Source of the DNA: Arcobacter sp. CECT 8983
GTDB lineage: Bacteria; Campylobacterota; Campylobacteria; Campylobacterales; Arcobacteraceae
Direction: 5' to 3'
Assembly: GCF_004118855.1 (NCBI RefSeq)
Contig: NZ_PDKF01000008.1
Span: forward strand, 62,001 to 126,000
DNA length: 64,000 nt
A program made the position numbers and the translations under genes. A model generated the notes under the pieces. That model was not told the DNA's origin. It did not search any database and saw only the letters and a program-made list of their open reading frames with translations. The first letter of the stretch is position 1. Every line of letters starts with the position of its first letter. This document shows, piece after piece, positions 17,469-27,815 of the stretch.

Positions 17469-18650
17469 TTAACTTAACATATCAAGGGCTTTTTTTAAAG
17501 CTTCAATTAATTTGTCAACATCTTCTTTTGTATTATAAAAAGCAATAGAAACTCTTATAGTACCTTTAATATTTAGTTGTTTCATAATTGGTTGAGCGCA
17601 GTGGTGTCCTACTCTTAAAGCAATTTTCATTTTGTCAAGTAAAATCCCAATATCATCATGCATGATATCTTTGAAGTTAAAACTTTTACTTCCAATTGAG
17701 TCTTCTAAATTATTATAGAAAATTATATTTGGCAATTTACTTAACTGATTGATTAAATACTCATAAACTTCATGCTCTTGTTTCATAATTGCATCATAAC
17801 CAACTTTATTTATATATTCTAGGGCTTTTGCAAAGCCAATTACACCCGCAATGTTTTGAGTTCCAGCTTCAAATTTATATGGGGCATCAAGCATAGTTGA
17901 TTTTGAAAAATCAACTTGGTCTATTGTTGCTCCACCTGTTTGATAAACATCTACTTCTTTTAAATATTCTTCTTTTATGTAAATAGCTCCAACCCCAGTT
18001 GGTCCAAAGGTTTTGTGTGCTGAAATAGCAAAAAAGTCCACATCAAGTTCTTGCATATCAACTTTCATATGGGCTAAACTTTGTGCTCCATCAATCATAA
18101 CAACACAATCATATTTATGAGCTAATTTTATTATTGCTTTTATATCATGTATTTTTCCGAAGGCATTTGAAATATGAGTAACACTTACAAATGAGTTTGG
18201 GTTTTGCTTTAATATATTTTCAAAATCTTTAAAATCAAAATCTAAGTTTTCATTACAAGATACTACTTCAAGACCTTCACCTAAAGTTCTTCCTTGCATA
18301 TGCCATGGAACAATATTTGAGTGATGTTCTAACGAAGAGATGATTACTGTTTTAAACTTTTTAGCAAAAGAAGATGCAATAAAGTTAATTGACTCTGTTA
18401 CACCTTTTGTAAATATTATTTGCTCTTTACTTGAAGCATTGATAAACTTTTGTAAAATTTTTCTTGCATTTTCATAGTTTAAAGTTGCTTTATTTGCATC
18501 TCCAAAAGAGCTTCTGTGAGTATTAGCGCAATAGTTTTCATAATACTCAACTTGTGAAGTAATTACTTCTTTTGGTTTTTGTGTTGTAGCAGCATTATCT
18601 AAATAGACAATATCACTATTTGAAAAATAGGGAAAATCTTTTTTAAACAT
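17469..18650 (-). CDS. sufS: Cysteine desulfurase SufS
   Basis: About 393 residues from ATG 18650, chosen because AAGGAG lies 5 bases upstream; an ATG at 18665 sits before that site. Overlaps the sufD stop by 8 bases. PLP enzyme that removes sulfur from L-cysteine. Visible: YLDNAATTQKP, THRSSFGDAN, EHHSNIVPW, the cofactor Asp in MIDGAQS, the Schiff-base lysine in SAHKTFGPTG, and the catalytic Cys in RVGHHCAQP. This is the group II (SufS) type, distinct from the group I NifS encoded about 5 kb away. Confidence 0.96.
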   Translation of the reverse strand: MFKKDFPYFSNSDIVYLDNAATTQKPKEVITSQVEYYENYCANTHRSSFGDANKATLNYENARKILQKFINASSKEQIIFTKGVTESINFIASSFAKKFKTVIISSLEHHSNIVPWHMQGRTLGEGLEVVSCNENLDFDFKDFENILKQNPNSFVSVTHISNAFGKIHDIKAIIKLAHKYDCVVMIDGAQSLAHMKVDMQELDVDFFAISAHKTFGPTGVGAIYIKEEYLKEVDVYQTGGATIDQVDFSKSTMLDAPYKFEAGTQNIAGVIGFAKALEYINKVGYDAIMKQEHEVYEYLINQLSKLPNIIFYNNLEDSIGSKSFNFKDIMHDDIGILLDKMKIALRVGHHCAQPIMKQLNIKGTIRVSIAFYNTKEDVDKLIEALKKALDMLS

Positions 18651-19674
18651 AACTGCTCCTTTCATAATTTATTGCAAAATCTTTTACTTTTTCGTCTAAA
18701 ATAGTATCTAAAATCTCATTTTCAATGGCTTTTAAAAGCATCTTTTTAGCCAATGCTTCATCTATACCTCTTGATTGTAGATATAAAAGTTGATCTTTAT
18801 CTAAAGAACCCGTTGTTGCACCATGGCTTGCTTCTAATTCATCAATGTTTATTTCAAGATGAGGTTTTGCAAAAATAGTTGCATCATCACTTAATAAAAT
18901 AGTGTCAGTATTTTGATGAACCTTTGAATATAAAGCTTTTTCATTTACTTTTGACATAGCTTCAAATACTGCTTTTGAATTATCATGTAAAATATGTTTA
19001 TACTTTATATTACTTGCATTGTTCTTTTCTATATGATTTGTATTAAATATAGAAGAAGAGTTTGCTTTTTCAAAAAGATTTATATAACCATTTATATTTA
19101 AAGTTGTATTCTCTTTTTCTAAATTAGAATCATAAATACAAAGGGCAAAACCTTTTCCTAACTCAAAGTTTGTATGGTTTATAGAAGAGTTATCTTCTAA
19201 ATTATTTATATAATTAAGTATTAAAGATGTTTTTTCACTCATATCTTGTATTTTTAAATACTCTAAGTGAGCATTTTTCTCACAATTAAACTCTCTATTT
19301 ACACTATAAAAGTTATTCTCTTTTTCATTTACAAATATTTCAATAACTGAAGCTTTTATACCTTTTGATATATTTATTTTTAAAGAGTTTGTATTTATAC
19401 TATTTTGATCTTTTAACTTATGTACAATCACAATTGGCTCTTTTGTATCTTCACTTATATTTAATTCATAAGTTTTTGTTTCTAATTTTTCGTTTATTTT
19501 AATTAGTTCATTTGAAGATTCTATAGTCTCGCTACTTTTTTGAACTTCTATATTTAGTTTGTATTCAGCAAAAGATTCAAACTCTTTTTCTAATAAAGGG
19601 TTTAAATTTATCTTTCTAAAATCTTCATCTTTTTTTGTTGGAAATTTTATATTTTCTAATTCAATTAATTTCAT
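18643..19674 (-). CDS. sufD: Fe-S assembly scaffold component SufD
   Basis: 343 residues. The N-terminal helical part contains FPTKKDEDFRKINLNPLL. The C-terminal beta helix carries the SufB/D core signature with ASHGATTGSLDKDQLLYLQSRGI, including the His and the Asp/Gln-Arg pattern typical of SufD. It partners SufB and SufC in the SufBC2D scaffold that builds clusters in the cytoplasm. Divergent in its middle, as is common for SufD. Confidence 0.93.
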   Translation of the reverse strand: MKLIELENIKFPTKKDEDFRKINLNPLLEKEFESFAEYKLNIEVQKSSETIESSNELIKINEKLETKTYELNISEDTKEPIVIVHKLKDQNSINTNSLKINISKGIKASVIEIFVNEKENNFYSVNREFNCEKNAHLEYLKIQDMSEKTSLILNYINNLEDNSSINHTNFELGKGFALCIYDSNLEKENTTLNINGYINLFEKANSSSIFNTNHIEKNNASNIKYKHILHDNSKAVFEAMSKVNEKALYSKVHQNTDTILLSDDATIFAKPHLEINIDELEASHGATTGSLDKDQLLYLQSRGIDEALAKKMLLKAIENEILDTILDEKVKDFAINYERSSYV

Positions 19675-19676
19675 AA

Positions 19677-20417
19677 TTACTCCAATCCTTGAAACCCAAC
19701 ACTATCAAGTTGTTGAGCTAGTTTATAATCTCCTGTTTTAACTATCTTTCCATCTTTTAAAATATGAACAAAGTCAGGTTTTACTAAATTTAGTAGCTTG
19801 TCATAGTGTGTAATCATTAATAAAGATCTACTTTTATCTTCTAGTAGACTATTTATAACTTTTGCAACAGTTTTAATAGCATCTACATCAAGTCCTGAAT
19901 CTATTTCATCTAACATGATTAAATCAGGTTTTAATAAAAGTAGTTGAATTAGCTCATTTCTTTTTTTCTCACCACCAGAAAAACCATCATTTAGATCCCT
20001 TTGTAAAAGTGATTTATCAATATCAAACTTTGCTAATTCACCTTTTGAGTATTTTAAAAAGCCCATTGCATCTAACTCTTCTTCTTTATGATATTTTCTT
20101 TTTTCATTTACAATAGTTTTTAGAAAATAACTATTATTTACACCTGGAACTTCAACAGGATTTTGAAAACTTAAGAAGATACCTTCTTTAGCACGTTGTG
20201 AAACATCTAATTCTAAAAGATCTTTATCTTTATATTTAATTTCACCATTAGTAACTTCACAGTCATAATGGTCACTAATTGTTTTAACTAATGTTGATTT
20301 TCCTGCACCATTTTGTCCCATAAGTACATGAATCTCACCTGGCTTTATGTCTAAATTTAAACCTTTTAAAATCTCTTTATTTTCTATATTTACTTTTAAA
20401 TCTTTTATATTAAGCAT
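19677..20417 (-). CDS. sufC: Fe-S assembly ATPase SufC
   Basis: 246 residues, ABC-type ATPase. Walker A is GQNGAGKST, the signature is FSGGEKKRNEL, Walker B is PDLIMLDEIDSGLD, and the switch His is in MITHYDKLL. SufC drives conformational change of the SufBD scaffold; it is not a transporter subunit. It starts 31 bp behind sufB and ends 2 bp before sufD. Confidence 0.96.
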   Translation of the reverse strand: MLNIKDLKVNIENKEILKGLNLDIKPGEIHVLMGQNGAGKSTLVKTISDHYDCEVTNGEIKYKDKDLLELDVSQRAKEGIFLSFQNPVEVPGVNNSYFLKTIVNEKRKYHKEEELDAMGFLKYSKGELAKFDIDKSLLQRDLNDGFSGGEKKRNELIQLLLLKPDLIMLDEIDSGLDVDAIKTVAKVINSLLEDKSRSLLMITHYDKLLNLVKPDFVHILKDGKIVKTGDYKLAQQLDSVGFQGLE

Positions 20418-20448
20418 TATTTATTCCTTTTAAAATGTTCTTCTTGTT

Positions 20449-21885
20449 TTATCCCACACTTCCTTCTAAAGAGATACTAAGTAACTCTTTAGCTTCCGCT
20501 GCAAACTCCATAGGTAACTCTTTTAATACCTCTTTACAGAAACCATTTACAATCATAGCAATAGCATCTTCTTCATCAATACCTCTTTGAGATAAATAAA
20601 ATAGTTGTTCTTCAGATATCTTTGAAGTAGTTGCTTCATGCTCAATATGTGCACTTGAATTTTTAATCTCATGGTATGGATAAGTATGAGCTTTACATTT
20701 ATGTCCAATTAATAATGAATCACACTCAGAAATATTTCTTGCATTTTTTGCATTTTTACCCACACTTACTAAACCTCTATAAGCATTTACTCCACTCATA
20801 GCAGAGATACCTTTAGAGATAATAGTAGATTTTGTATTTTCACCTAAGTGAATCATTTTACTACCAGTATCAGCTTGTTGGGCTTTGCTAGAAATTGCTA
20901 CAGAATAAAATTCTCCAACAGAATTATTTCCTTTTAAAACACATGATGGATATTTCCATGTTAAACTAGAACCAGTTTCAACTTGTGTCCAAGAGATTTT
21001 TGAGTTCTCACCTTTACATAAACCTCTTTTAGTAACAAAGTTTAAAATACCACCTTTACCTTGCTCATCACCTGGATACCAGTTTTGAATAGTTGAATAT
21101 TTTATTTGTGCATTATCTAAAGCAACTAATTCTACAACTGCTGCGTGAAGTTGTCTTTCATCTCTACTTGGAGCTGAACATCCTTCATTATAAGAAACAT
21201 AAGAGTTTTCATCACAGATAATAAGTGTTCTTTCAAATTGTCCTGTATCTAAAGCATTTATTCTAAAGTAAGTTGAAAGCTCCATTGGACATTTAGTATT
21301 AGGTGGAATATATACAAAACTTCCATCTGTAAATACTGCACTATTTAGTGTTGAAAAATAGTTATCATTTTTACTTACAACTGAGGCTAAATATTTTTTT
21401 AAAATTTCTGGGTGAGAGTGGGCTGCTTCTGAAATAGAACAGAATATAATCCCTAACTTCTCTAACTCTTCTTGATAAGTAGTTTTAACAGAAACTGAAT
21501 CAAATACAGCATCAACTGCAACACCAGCAAGCATTTTTTGCTCTTCTAATGGAATACCTAGTTTTTCATATGTTTTTAAAATCTCTGGGTCAACTTCATC
21601 TAATGAATCCAATGCCTTTTTAGGTGCACTATAATATGAAATATCTTGATAATCTATTTTTGGATAGTTTAGATGTGCCCAATCTGGCTCTTCCATCTTT
21701 AACCAAATATTATATGCTTTTAATCTAAATTCAAGTAACCACTCAGGCTCTTCTTTCTTTTTTGAGATGGCTTTTATTACATCTTCATTTAAGCCTTTAG
21801 GAAATGTATCACTTTCTACAAGTGTTTCAAAACCTAATTTGTAGTCTTGTTTCAAAATTTCTTTTAAATGCTTATTTTCACTCAT
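20449..21885 (-). CDS. sufB: Fe-S assembly scaffold SufB
   Basis: 478 residues, normal SufB length. Signatures: [76 protein letters not shown] and [23 protein letters not shown]. Main scaffold on which clusters are assembled from SufS/SufE sulfur. First gene of the suf operon; a palindrome at 21905-21923, 20 bp before the start, is the probable operator. Confidence 0.97.
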   Translation of the reverse strand: MSENKHLKEILKQDYKLGFETLVESDTFPKGLNEDVIKAISKKKEEPEWLLEFRLKAYNIWLKMEEPDWAHLNYPKIDYQDISYYSAPKKALDSLDEVDPEILKTYEKLGIPLEEQKMLAGVAVDAVFDSVSVKTTYQEELEKLGIIFCSISEAAHSHPEILKKYLASVVSKNDNYFSTLNSAVFTDGSFVYIPPNTKCPMELSTYFRINALDTGQFERTLIICDENSYVSYNEGCSAPSRDERQLHAAVVELVALDNAQIKYSTIQNWYPGDEQGKGGILNFVTKRGLCKGENSKISWTQVETGSSLTWKYPSCVLKGNNSVGEFYSVAISSKAQQADTGSKMIHLGENTKSTIISKGISAMSGVNAYRGLVSVGKNAKNARNISECDSLLIGHKCKAHTYPYHEIKNSSAHIEHEATTSKISEEQLFYLSQRGIDEEDAIAMIVNGFCKEVLKELPMEFAAEAKELLSISLEGSVG

Positions 21886-21904
21886 TTTAAAACCTTTTTA
21901 TATT

Positions 21905-21923
21905 TAGGACTAAAATTGTCCTA
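21905..21923. promoter_or_regulatory. Palindrome upstream of suf, shared with nif
   Basis: TAGGAC-N7-GTCCTA, perfect 6-bp arms, 20 bp before the sufB ATG. The same 6-7-6 geometry and 14 of 19 bases recur at 23699-23717 before nifS. The GACTAAAATTGTCC core resembles Rrf2/IscR-type operators (GACT-AT-rich-AGTC). A common Fe-S-responsive regulator is inferred; none is encoded here. Confidence 0.6.
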
Positions 21924-22002
21924 TTTAGGTAAATTTAACATATGTTCATTAAATAATAGTATAAATGTTTAACTAATATTCTACTTTAAATTAAATTTTA
22001 AT

Positions 22003-22791
22003 TTATTTTATTTTTGCTTCTAATCTCTTTGTATAGTATGAAATAGGGTAGGTTAGAAGTAAATATCCAAGTGCAAGGGGAATATAACTTTCCAGTGTAG
22101 AATATGTATAGGCATTTACCTCTTGGGCATTCATCGTAAATTCACTTATTGATATGATAGAAAGCAGGGATGAATCTTTTATAATACTTGCAAATTGTCC
22201 TGTTAAAGCTGGTAACATTCTTCTAAAAGCTTGAGGGAAAATCACATATTTATACATCTGATAATTTGTCATTCCAAGACTTAAACTTGTTTCAAACTGT
22301 TCAATTTCAACTGATTGTATAGCACCTCTAATAATTTCACTTACATAAGCCCCTGCAAATAAAGCTAAGATAACGGTTCCAACTACATATCTATTTTCAA
22401 AGCCTAAATTGTTTGCAAATACATAAAAGAAAATAAGTATTTGTACTAAAAGGGGCGTTCCTCTTATTAGTTCAATATAGAATCTAGAAAAAAATCTAAG
22501 AAGTATAAACTTTGAGTTTTGTCCGTAAGCAAAAAATAGACCAATAATAAAACTTAGAATAAGAGCAAAAAATGAAATAAAGATAGTCATAAGAAAACCA
22601 TCAATAAACTTTTGTCTATATTCATAAACACTATGCCAATTAAAGTTATAAGAGATATTTTTAAACATAAAATAGAATGTAATAAAAATAGTAAAAATTA
22701 AAAGTAGAAAATTAAAAAGGTAAATAGCTTTTGAAAGCTTTTTACCTTTTTTTAATCCTAATTCATGGATAAATAAATTTTTTAGTTTAAT
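22003..22791 (-). CDS. Amino-acid ABC transporter permease (probable ATT start)
   Basis: HisM/GlnP-type inner-membrane permease. The first ATG is at 22668 (221 residues) but has no ribosome site. The open frame continues 41 codons upstream into a GLKKGKKLSKAIYLFNF segment plus a further membrane helix, and contains no ATG, GTG or TTG before the stop of the binding-protein gene. ATT at 22791 lies 7 bases after AGGA and is proposed as start (262 residues). The EAA loop is visible as SLSLGMTNYQMYKYVIFPQAFRRML. It takes polar amino acids with the upstream binding protein; no ATPase gene follows. Confidence 0.85.
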   Translation of the reverse strand: MKLKNLFIHELGLKKGKKLSKAIYLFNFLLLIFTIFITFYFMFKNISYNFNWHSVYEYRQKFIDGFLMTIFISFFALILSFIIGLFFAYGQNSKFILLRFFSRFYIELIRGTPLLVQILIFFYVFANNLGFENRYVVGTVILALFAGAYVSEIIRGAIQSVEIEQFETSLSLGMTNYQMYKYVIFPQAFRRMLPALTGQFASIIKDSSLLSIISISEFTMNAQEVNAYTYSTLESYIPLALGYLLLTYPISYYTKRLEAKIK

Positions 22792-22800
22792 TTTTAAGTC

Positions 22801-23610
22801 CTAGAAGAAAAATGCAATGCCAAGTTCATCAAATGTTTTTTTAGCATCAGTTAAATATTTGTCTGCAAAAGAGTCAAATGTTCCATCTTCTTTTGCTTTT
22901 TTAATGAAAGCATCTACATCTTTTTTAAGTGGGCTATTCTTTTTAAGAGCAACTCCCCAGTACTCAAAATCTTCTTGGAAAGATTGAAGAAGTGCAACAG
23001 TTGTATCTTTATGTTGTGCATAGTTTTTATAAATTGTTAATTGGTCATATAAAAATCCATCAGCTTTTCCTTGAACAACTTCTAATACACAAGCAGCTTC
23101 TTTGTCAAATACTAAAATCTCAGCATTTTTTAAATTGTCTTTTGCATAAATATGTCCAGTTGAACCTTTTTTTACTGCAACTTTTTTACCAGCTTGGTTT
23201 AAATCTTTAATTGACTTAACTTGGGAATTTTTATTTGTTAAGATAGCTAGTGAAGATTGAGCATAAGGAACTGAAAAATCAATAGATTTTTTTCTTTCTT
23301 CAGTAATTGTCATAGAAGAAATGATTAAATCAATTTTTCCAGTCTTAAGTGAAGGAATAAGTCCATCCCATGCAATATTTTCAATTACAACTTCTCTTCC
23401 TAGATAATCACCTAGTGCCTTAGCAAAATCAACAGATACCCCAGATGGAGTTCCATCTTTTTCACTCATTTCAAAAGGAGGATAAGCAAGCTCCATTCCA
23501 ACTTTTAATACTTTTTTTTCTTCTTTTTTGTTTGTAGAATCATCATTACAAGCAGAAATAAATACCATCAAAAATGGTATTAAAAGTGATAATAAAATTT
23601 TTCGTAACAT
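22801..23610 (-). CDS. Amino-acid ABC transporter substrate-binding lipoprotein
   Basis: 269 residues. Lipoprotein signal peptide with lipobox FISAC (Cys21), then a type 3 solute-binding domain: LKVGMELAYPPFEM, GVSVDFAKALGDYLG, WDGLIPSLKTGKIDLIISSMTITEERKKSIDFS. This matches polar amino-acid binders such as HisJ/GlnH. Ligand Arg and Asp positions look intact. Its TAG stop is in the same frame as the permease extension. Divergent from nifS, with which it shares a 195-bp promoter region. Confidence 0.92.
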   Translation of the reverse strand: MLRKILLSLLIPFLMVFISACNDDSTNKKEEKKVLKVGMELAYPPFEMSEKDGTPSGVSVDFAKALGDYLGREVVIENIAWDGLIPSLKTGKIDLIISSMTITEERKKSIDFSVPYAQSSLAILTNKNSQVKSIKDLNQAGKKVAVKKGSTGHIYAKDNLKNAEILVFDKEAACVLEVVQGKADGFLYDQLTIYKNYAQHKDTTVALLQSFQEDFEYWGVALKKNSPLKKDVDAFIKKAKEDGTFDSFADKYLTDAKKTFDELGIAFFF

Positions 23611-23698
23611 AAATAATAACCTTTAAAGTTTTTTATATTATCTCATAAGAAACTTATTTTTTTATTAGAATTAATTAAAATCATCTAAATTTTTTAAT

Positions 23699-23730
23699 TA
23701 AGACTATTTTTATCCTATTTGAAATATAAT
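23699..23730 (+). promoter_or_regulatory. nifS promoter with suf-like operator
   Basis: TAAGAC-N7-ATCCTA (23699-23717) matches the suf palindrome in geometry and 14 of 19 bases, and both continue with TTT. A consensus -10 TATAAT follows at 23725-23730, so the palindrome occupies the -35 region. Binding would be expected to repress nifSU. Confidence 0.6.
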
Positions 23731-23787
23731 TACGCGATTTAATTAAAAATAACGCATATTTTTGCAATAATATAGTGTTAAATGTAA

Positions 23788-25002
<1,215 letters not shown>

Positions 25003-25011
25003 GAAGAAATA

Positions 25012-25029
25012 AAGGCAACTCGTTGCCTT
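25012..25029 (+). terminator. Hairpin between nifS and nifU
   Basis: AAGGCAA-CTCG-TTGCCTT, a perfect 7-bp stem with a 4-nt loop, 10 bases after the nifS stop, followed by CTTCTTAAG rather than a U run. More likely a partial attenuator or RNA-processing/stability hairpin than a full terminator. Confidence 0.55.
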
Positions 25030-25049
25030 CTTAAGTAGAAAAAATGAAG

Positions 25050-25069
25050 GTCCCTTTAACAAATGGGAC
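25050..25069 (+). promoter_or_regulatory. Second hairpin upstream of nifU
   Basis: GTCCC-N10-GGGAC followed by ATTTTTAAAGG, which includes the nifU ribosome site. The stem lies 20 bases before the nifU ATG; it could set the NifS:NifU ratio or bind a regulator. Confidence 0.4.
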
Positions 25070-25089
25070 ATTTTTAAAGGATAAAAAAT

Positions 25090-26070
25090 ATGGCAAAAAA
25101 TGATTTAATTAGTGGATCAATTTGGGACGAATACTCAAACCAAGTTATTAGAAGAATGGATGACCCAACTCACCAAGGTGAAATTACTGAAGAAAGAGCA
25201 AAAGAGTTAGGTGGTAAACTAATCATTGCTGACTTTGGTGCAGAATCATGCGGTGATGCAGTAAGACTTTACTGGTGTATTGAAGAAGGTACAAACAAAA
25301 TTTTAGAGTCAAAATTCAAATCTTTTGGTTGTGGTACCGCAATTGCTTCAAGTGATGCGATGGCTGAATTGTGTGAAGGGAAAACAGTTGATGAAGCTGT
25401 TAAAATTACAAATATTGATGTTGAAAAAGCATTAAGAGACCATCCAGATGTTCCTGCTGTTCCACCCCAAAAAATGCACTGTTCTGTAATGGCTTATGAT
25501 GTTATCAAAAAAGCTGCTGCTACATATAAAGGTGTAGATATGGAATCTTTTGAAACTGAAGTAATTATTTGTGAGTGTGCAAGGGTAACTTTAGGGACAA
25601 TTCAAGAAGTAATTAAATTAAATGATTTAAAAACTGTTGAAGAAATTACTGATTATACAAAAGCAGGTGCTTTTTGTAAATCATGTATTAAACCAGGTGG
25701 ACATGAAGAGAAAGATATTTATTTAGTTGATATTTTAAATGATGTTAGAGCTGAAATGGAACAAGAAAAATTAAAAGAAGCTGCTGATGCAAGTGCTGCT
25801 GGTTCTTCAACTTTTGATAAAATGACTATTGTTCAAAGAATTAAAACAATTGATGAAGTATTAGATGCTGATATTAGACCTATGTTAATGATGGATGGTG
25901 GAAACATGGAAATCATTGATATTAAAGAAAATATGCCATTTTATGATTTATATATTAGATATTTAGGTGCATGTAATGGGTGTGCATCAGGTGACACTGG
26001 AACTTTATATGCAATTGAATCAGTACTTAAACAAAAAGTTGATGAAAATATAAGAGTTTTACCAATTTAA
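25090..26070 (+). CDS. nifU: Fe-S cluster scaffold NifU (three-domain)
   Basis: 326 residues with full NifU architecture. An IscU-like N-terminal domain (about 1-130) has scaffold cysteines in CGDAV, FGCGTA and MHCSV. A central [2Fe-2S] BFD-like domain (about 155-200) has CECAR and FCKSCIKPG. The C-terminal Nfu domain (about 250-326) has ACNGCASGDTG. It accepts sulfur from NifS and iron to build clusters for apo-proteins in the cytoplasm. Ends in a strong intrinsic terminator. Confidence 0.96.
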   Translation: MAKNDLISGSIWDEYSNQVIRRMDDPTHQGEITEERAKELGGKLIIADFGAESCGDAVRLYWCIEEGTNKILESKFKSFGCGTAIASSDAMAELCEGKTVDEAVKITNIDVEKALRDHPDVPAVPPQKMHCSVMAYDVIKKAAATYKGVDMESFETEVIICECARVTLGTIQEVIKLNDLKTVEEITDYTKAGAFCKSCIKPGGHEEKDIYLVDILNDVRAEMEQEKLKEAADASAAGSSTFDKMTIVQRIKTIDEVLDADIRPMLMMDGGNMEIIDIKENMPFYDLYIRYLGACNGCASGDTGTLYAIESVLKQKVDENIRVLPI

Positions 26071-26097
26071 TTAATAGCATAAAATAAATAGATTATT

Positions 26098-26130
26098 AAA
26101 ACCCAAGTTGTTTTCAACTTGGGTTTTTTT
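26098..26130 (+). terminator. Strong intrinsic terminator after nifU
   Basis: 13-bp perfect stem AAAACCCAAGTTG / CAACTTGGGTTTT, TTTT loop, followed directly by more T residues. Textbook rho-independent terminator of the nif operon. Confidence 0.93.
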
Positions 26131-26225
26131 ATATTCAATGAATTATTATTCAATAAAAAGTAAAAAGAAAGTAAATTAAAAGAAAAATAAAGTTAGAATT
26201 TATTAAATTTTTTATGGAGTATTTT

Positions 26226-27674
26226 ATGTTTAGTTTTGGTAAAACAGAAGAAGAAGGTAGATTAGCCGCTTTAGAAGAGAATTATGCAATCATATCATTT
26301 AAGCCAGATGGAACAATTATTCAAGCAAATGATAATTTTTTAAATGCATTAGGTTATAAATCAAATGAAGTAGCAGGAAAACATCATAGAATATTTTGTG
26401 AAAAGACTTATATAAATTCTTCAGCTTATACAGATTTTTGGAAAGAATTAGGCAGTGGAAAATCACAAATAGATGAATTTGAAAGATTTAGAAAAGATGG
26501 TAGTTCAATTTGGATTCAAGCTTCATACACTCCTGTAAAAGATAAAAGTGGTAAAGTAACTCGTGTTGTTAAATTTGCACAAGATATAACAGATGCAAAG
26601 AGAGTTATTCACTGTGTAAATGATGCTATAGATGTAGCAAAAACTGGTGTAATGAATCAAACTATTACTGAAAAAACTAAAAATGATGGCATTGAAGAGT
26701 TAAAAAATGGCATTAACGATTTATTTGAAATAGTCTCTTCAAAAGTAAATGGGAATTTAAATGCTATTTCTGATGCTTTAAATTCTTATCAGAAATTAGA
26801 TTTTAGATTTAGAATTGAAGATAATGACTTGGGAGATACGGCAAAAGGTTTAAATAGCCTTGCAGAAGTTATAAATAAAATGTTAGTTGATAATAAAGAG
26901 AATGGATTAACATTAGATGAAAGTTCAAATATTTTACTTAAAAATGTAGATAAGTTAAATGTAAATACTAACGAAGCCGCAGCTTCATTAGAAGAAACAG
27001 CAGCTGCCTTAGAGCAAATTACTAGTAATATCTCTGCAAATACCCAAAATGTAATTAAAATGTCAGAATTTGCAAACCAAGTAACTAGTTCTGCAAATGA
27101 AGGTAAAACATTAGCCCAAGAAACAACAAATGCAATGAATGATATAGATGAAGAAGTAAATGCAATTAATGAGGCTATTACTGTTATTGATCAAATTGCC
27201 TTCCAAACAAATATTTTATCACTTAATGCAGCAGTAGAAGCAGCAACAGCAGGTGAAGCAGGTAAAGGCTTTGCCGTAGTTGCTCAAGAAGTAAGAAATT
27301 TAGCAAGTAGAAGTGCAGAAGCTGCAAAGGAAATAAAATCTTTAGTTGAAAATGCTACATCAAAAGCTAATAATGGTAAAACAATTTCTTCAAAAATGAT
27401 CGAAGGTTACAATGGACTTAATGAGAATATAAGTAAAACAATTGAGCTTATCTCTGATATTGAAAGTGCTACTAAAGAACAACAAACTGGAATTGAGCAA
27501 ATAAATGATGCTATTAATAGTCTTGATGAACAAACACAACAAAATGCATCAATTGCTAATCAAACTCATGATATAACTGTTCAAACTGATACAATCGCTA
27601 AACTTATAGTTTCAGATGCAAATGAAAAAGAGTTTATTGGTAAAGAAAGTGTAAAAGCTAAAAGCCTAAAATAA
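26226..27674 (+). CDS. Soluble PAS-domain methyl-accepting chemotaxis protein
   Basis: 482 residues from ATG 26226, placed 6 bases after GGAGT; ATG 26214 overlaps that site. No membrane segment. An N-terminal PAS domain (about 15-125) has [21 protein letters not shown] and ends in a PAC-like [10 protein letters not shown] linker follows, then the MCP signalling domain (about 250-470) with the conserved tip [31 protein letters not shown]. It resembles Aer-type cytoplasmic energy or redox receptors; whether FAD or haem is bound cannot be seen. Monocistronic with its own terminator. Confidence 0.93.
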   Translation: MFSFGKTEEEGRLAALEENYAIISFKPDGTIIQANDNFLNALGYKSNEVAGKHHRIFCEKTYINSSAYTDFWKELGSGKSQIDEFERFRKDGSSIWIQASYTPVKDKSGKVTRVVKFAQDITDAKRVIHCVNDAIDVAKTGVMNQTITEKTKNDGIEELKNGINDLFEIVSSKVNGNLNAISDALNSYQKLDFRFRIEDNDLGDTAKGLNSLAEVINKMLVDNKENGLTLDESSNILLKNVDKLNVNTNEAAASLEETAAALEQITSNISANTQNVIKMSEFANQVTSSANEGKTLAQETTNAMNDIDEEVNAINEAITVIDQIAFQTNILSLNAAVEAATAGEAGKGFAVVAQEVRNLASRSAEAAKEIKSLVENATSKANNGKTISSKMIEGYNGLNENISKTIELISDIESATKEQQTGIEQINDAINSLDEQTQQNASIANQTHDITVQTDTIAKLIVSDANEKEFIGKESVKAKSLK

Positions 27675-27698
27675 ATAGATAAATAATTATATGTTTTT

Positions 27699-27732
27699 AA
27701 AGACTAATGTATTTTGCATTAGTCTTTTTTTA
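27699..27732 (+). terminator. Intrinsic terminator after the chemoreceptor gene
   Basis: AAAGACTAATG / CATTAGTCTTT, 11-bp perfect stem with a 7-nt loop, followed by a T run. Confidence 0.9.
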
Positions 27733-27746
27733 TTTAAAATAACTAC

Positions 27747-27776
27747 TTGACTAATCGGTCAAATATTTGTTATACT
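27747..27776 (+). promoter_or_regulatory. EamA promoter overlapped by a TetR-like palindrome
   Basis: TTGACTAATCGGTCAA (27747-27762) has half site TTGACYRA. It contains a -35 TTGACT, with -10 TATACT at 27771-27776 (18-bp spacing). The half site closely matches the operator of the tetR-efflux operon at 6365-6383, so control by that or a related TetR protein is possible. Confidence 0.55.
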
Positions 27777-27815
27777 TTTTTGATCACAAATATTATTAAC
27801 AGGGAAAAGATAATT

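Noticed and set aside
22791..22803. Binding protein-permease fusion by stop-codon readthrough
   Set aside because: The binding protein is a lipoprotein with a complete C-terminus, and a ribosome site precedes ATT; coupling is simpler, though readthrough is not excluded.
27747..27815. N-terminal extension of the EamA transporter from TTG 27747
   Set aside because: It would begin inside the promoter palindrome; ATG 27816 has a ribosome site and gives the normal family N-terminus.
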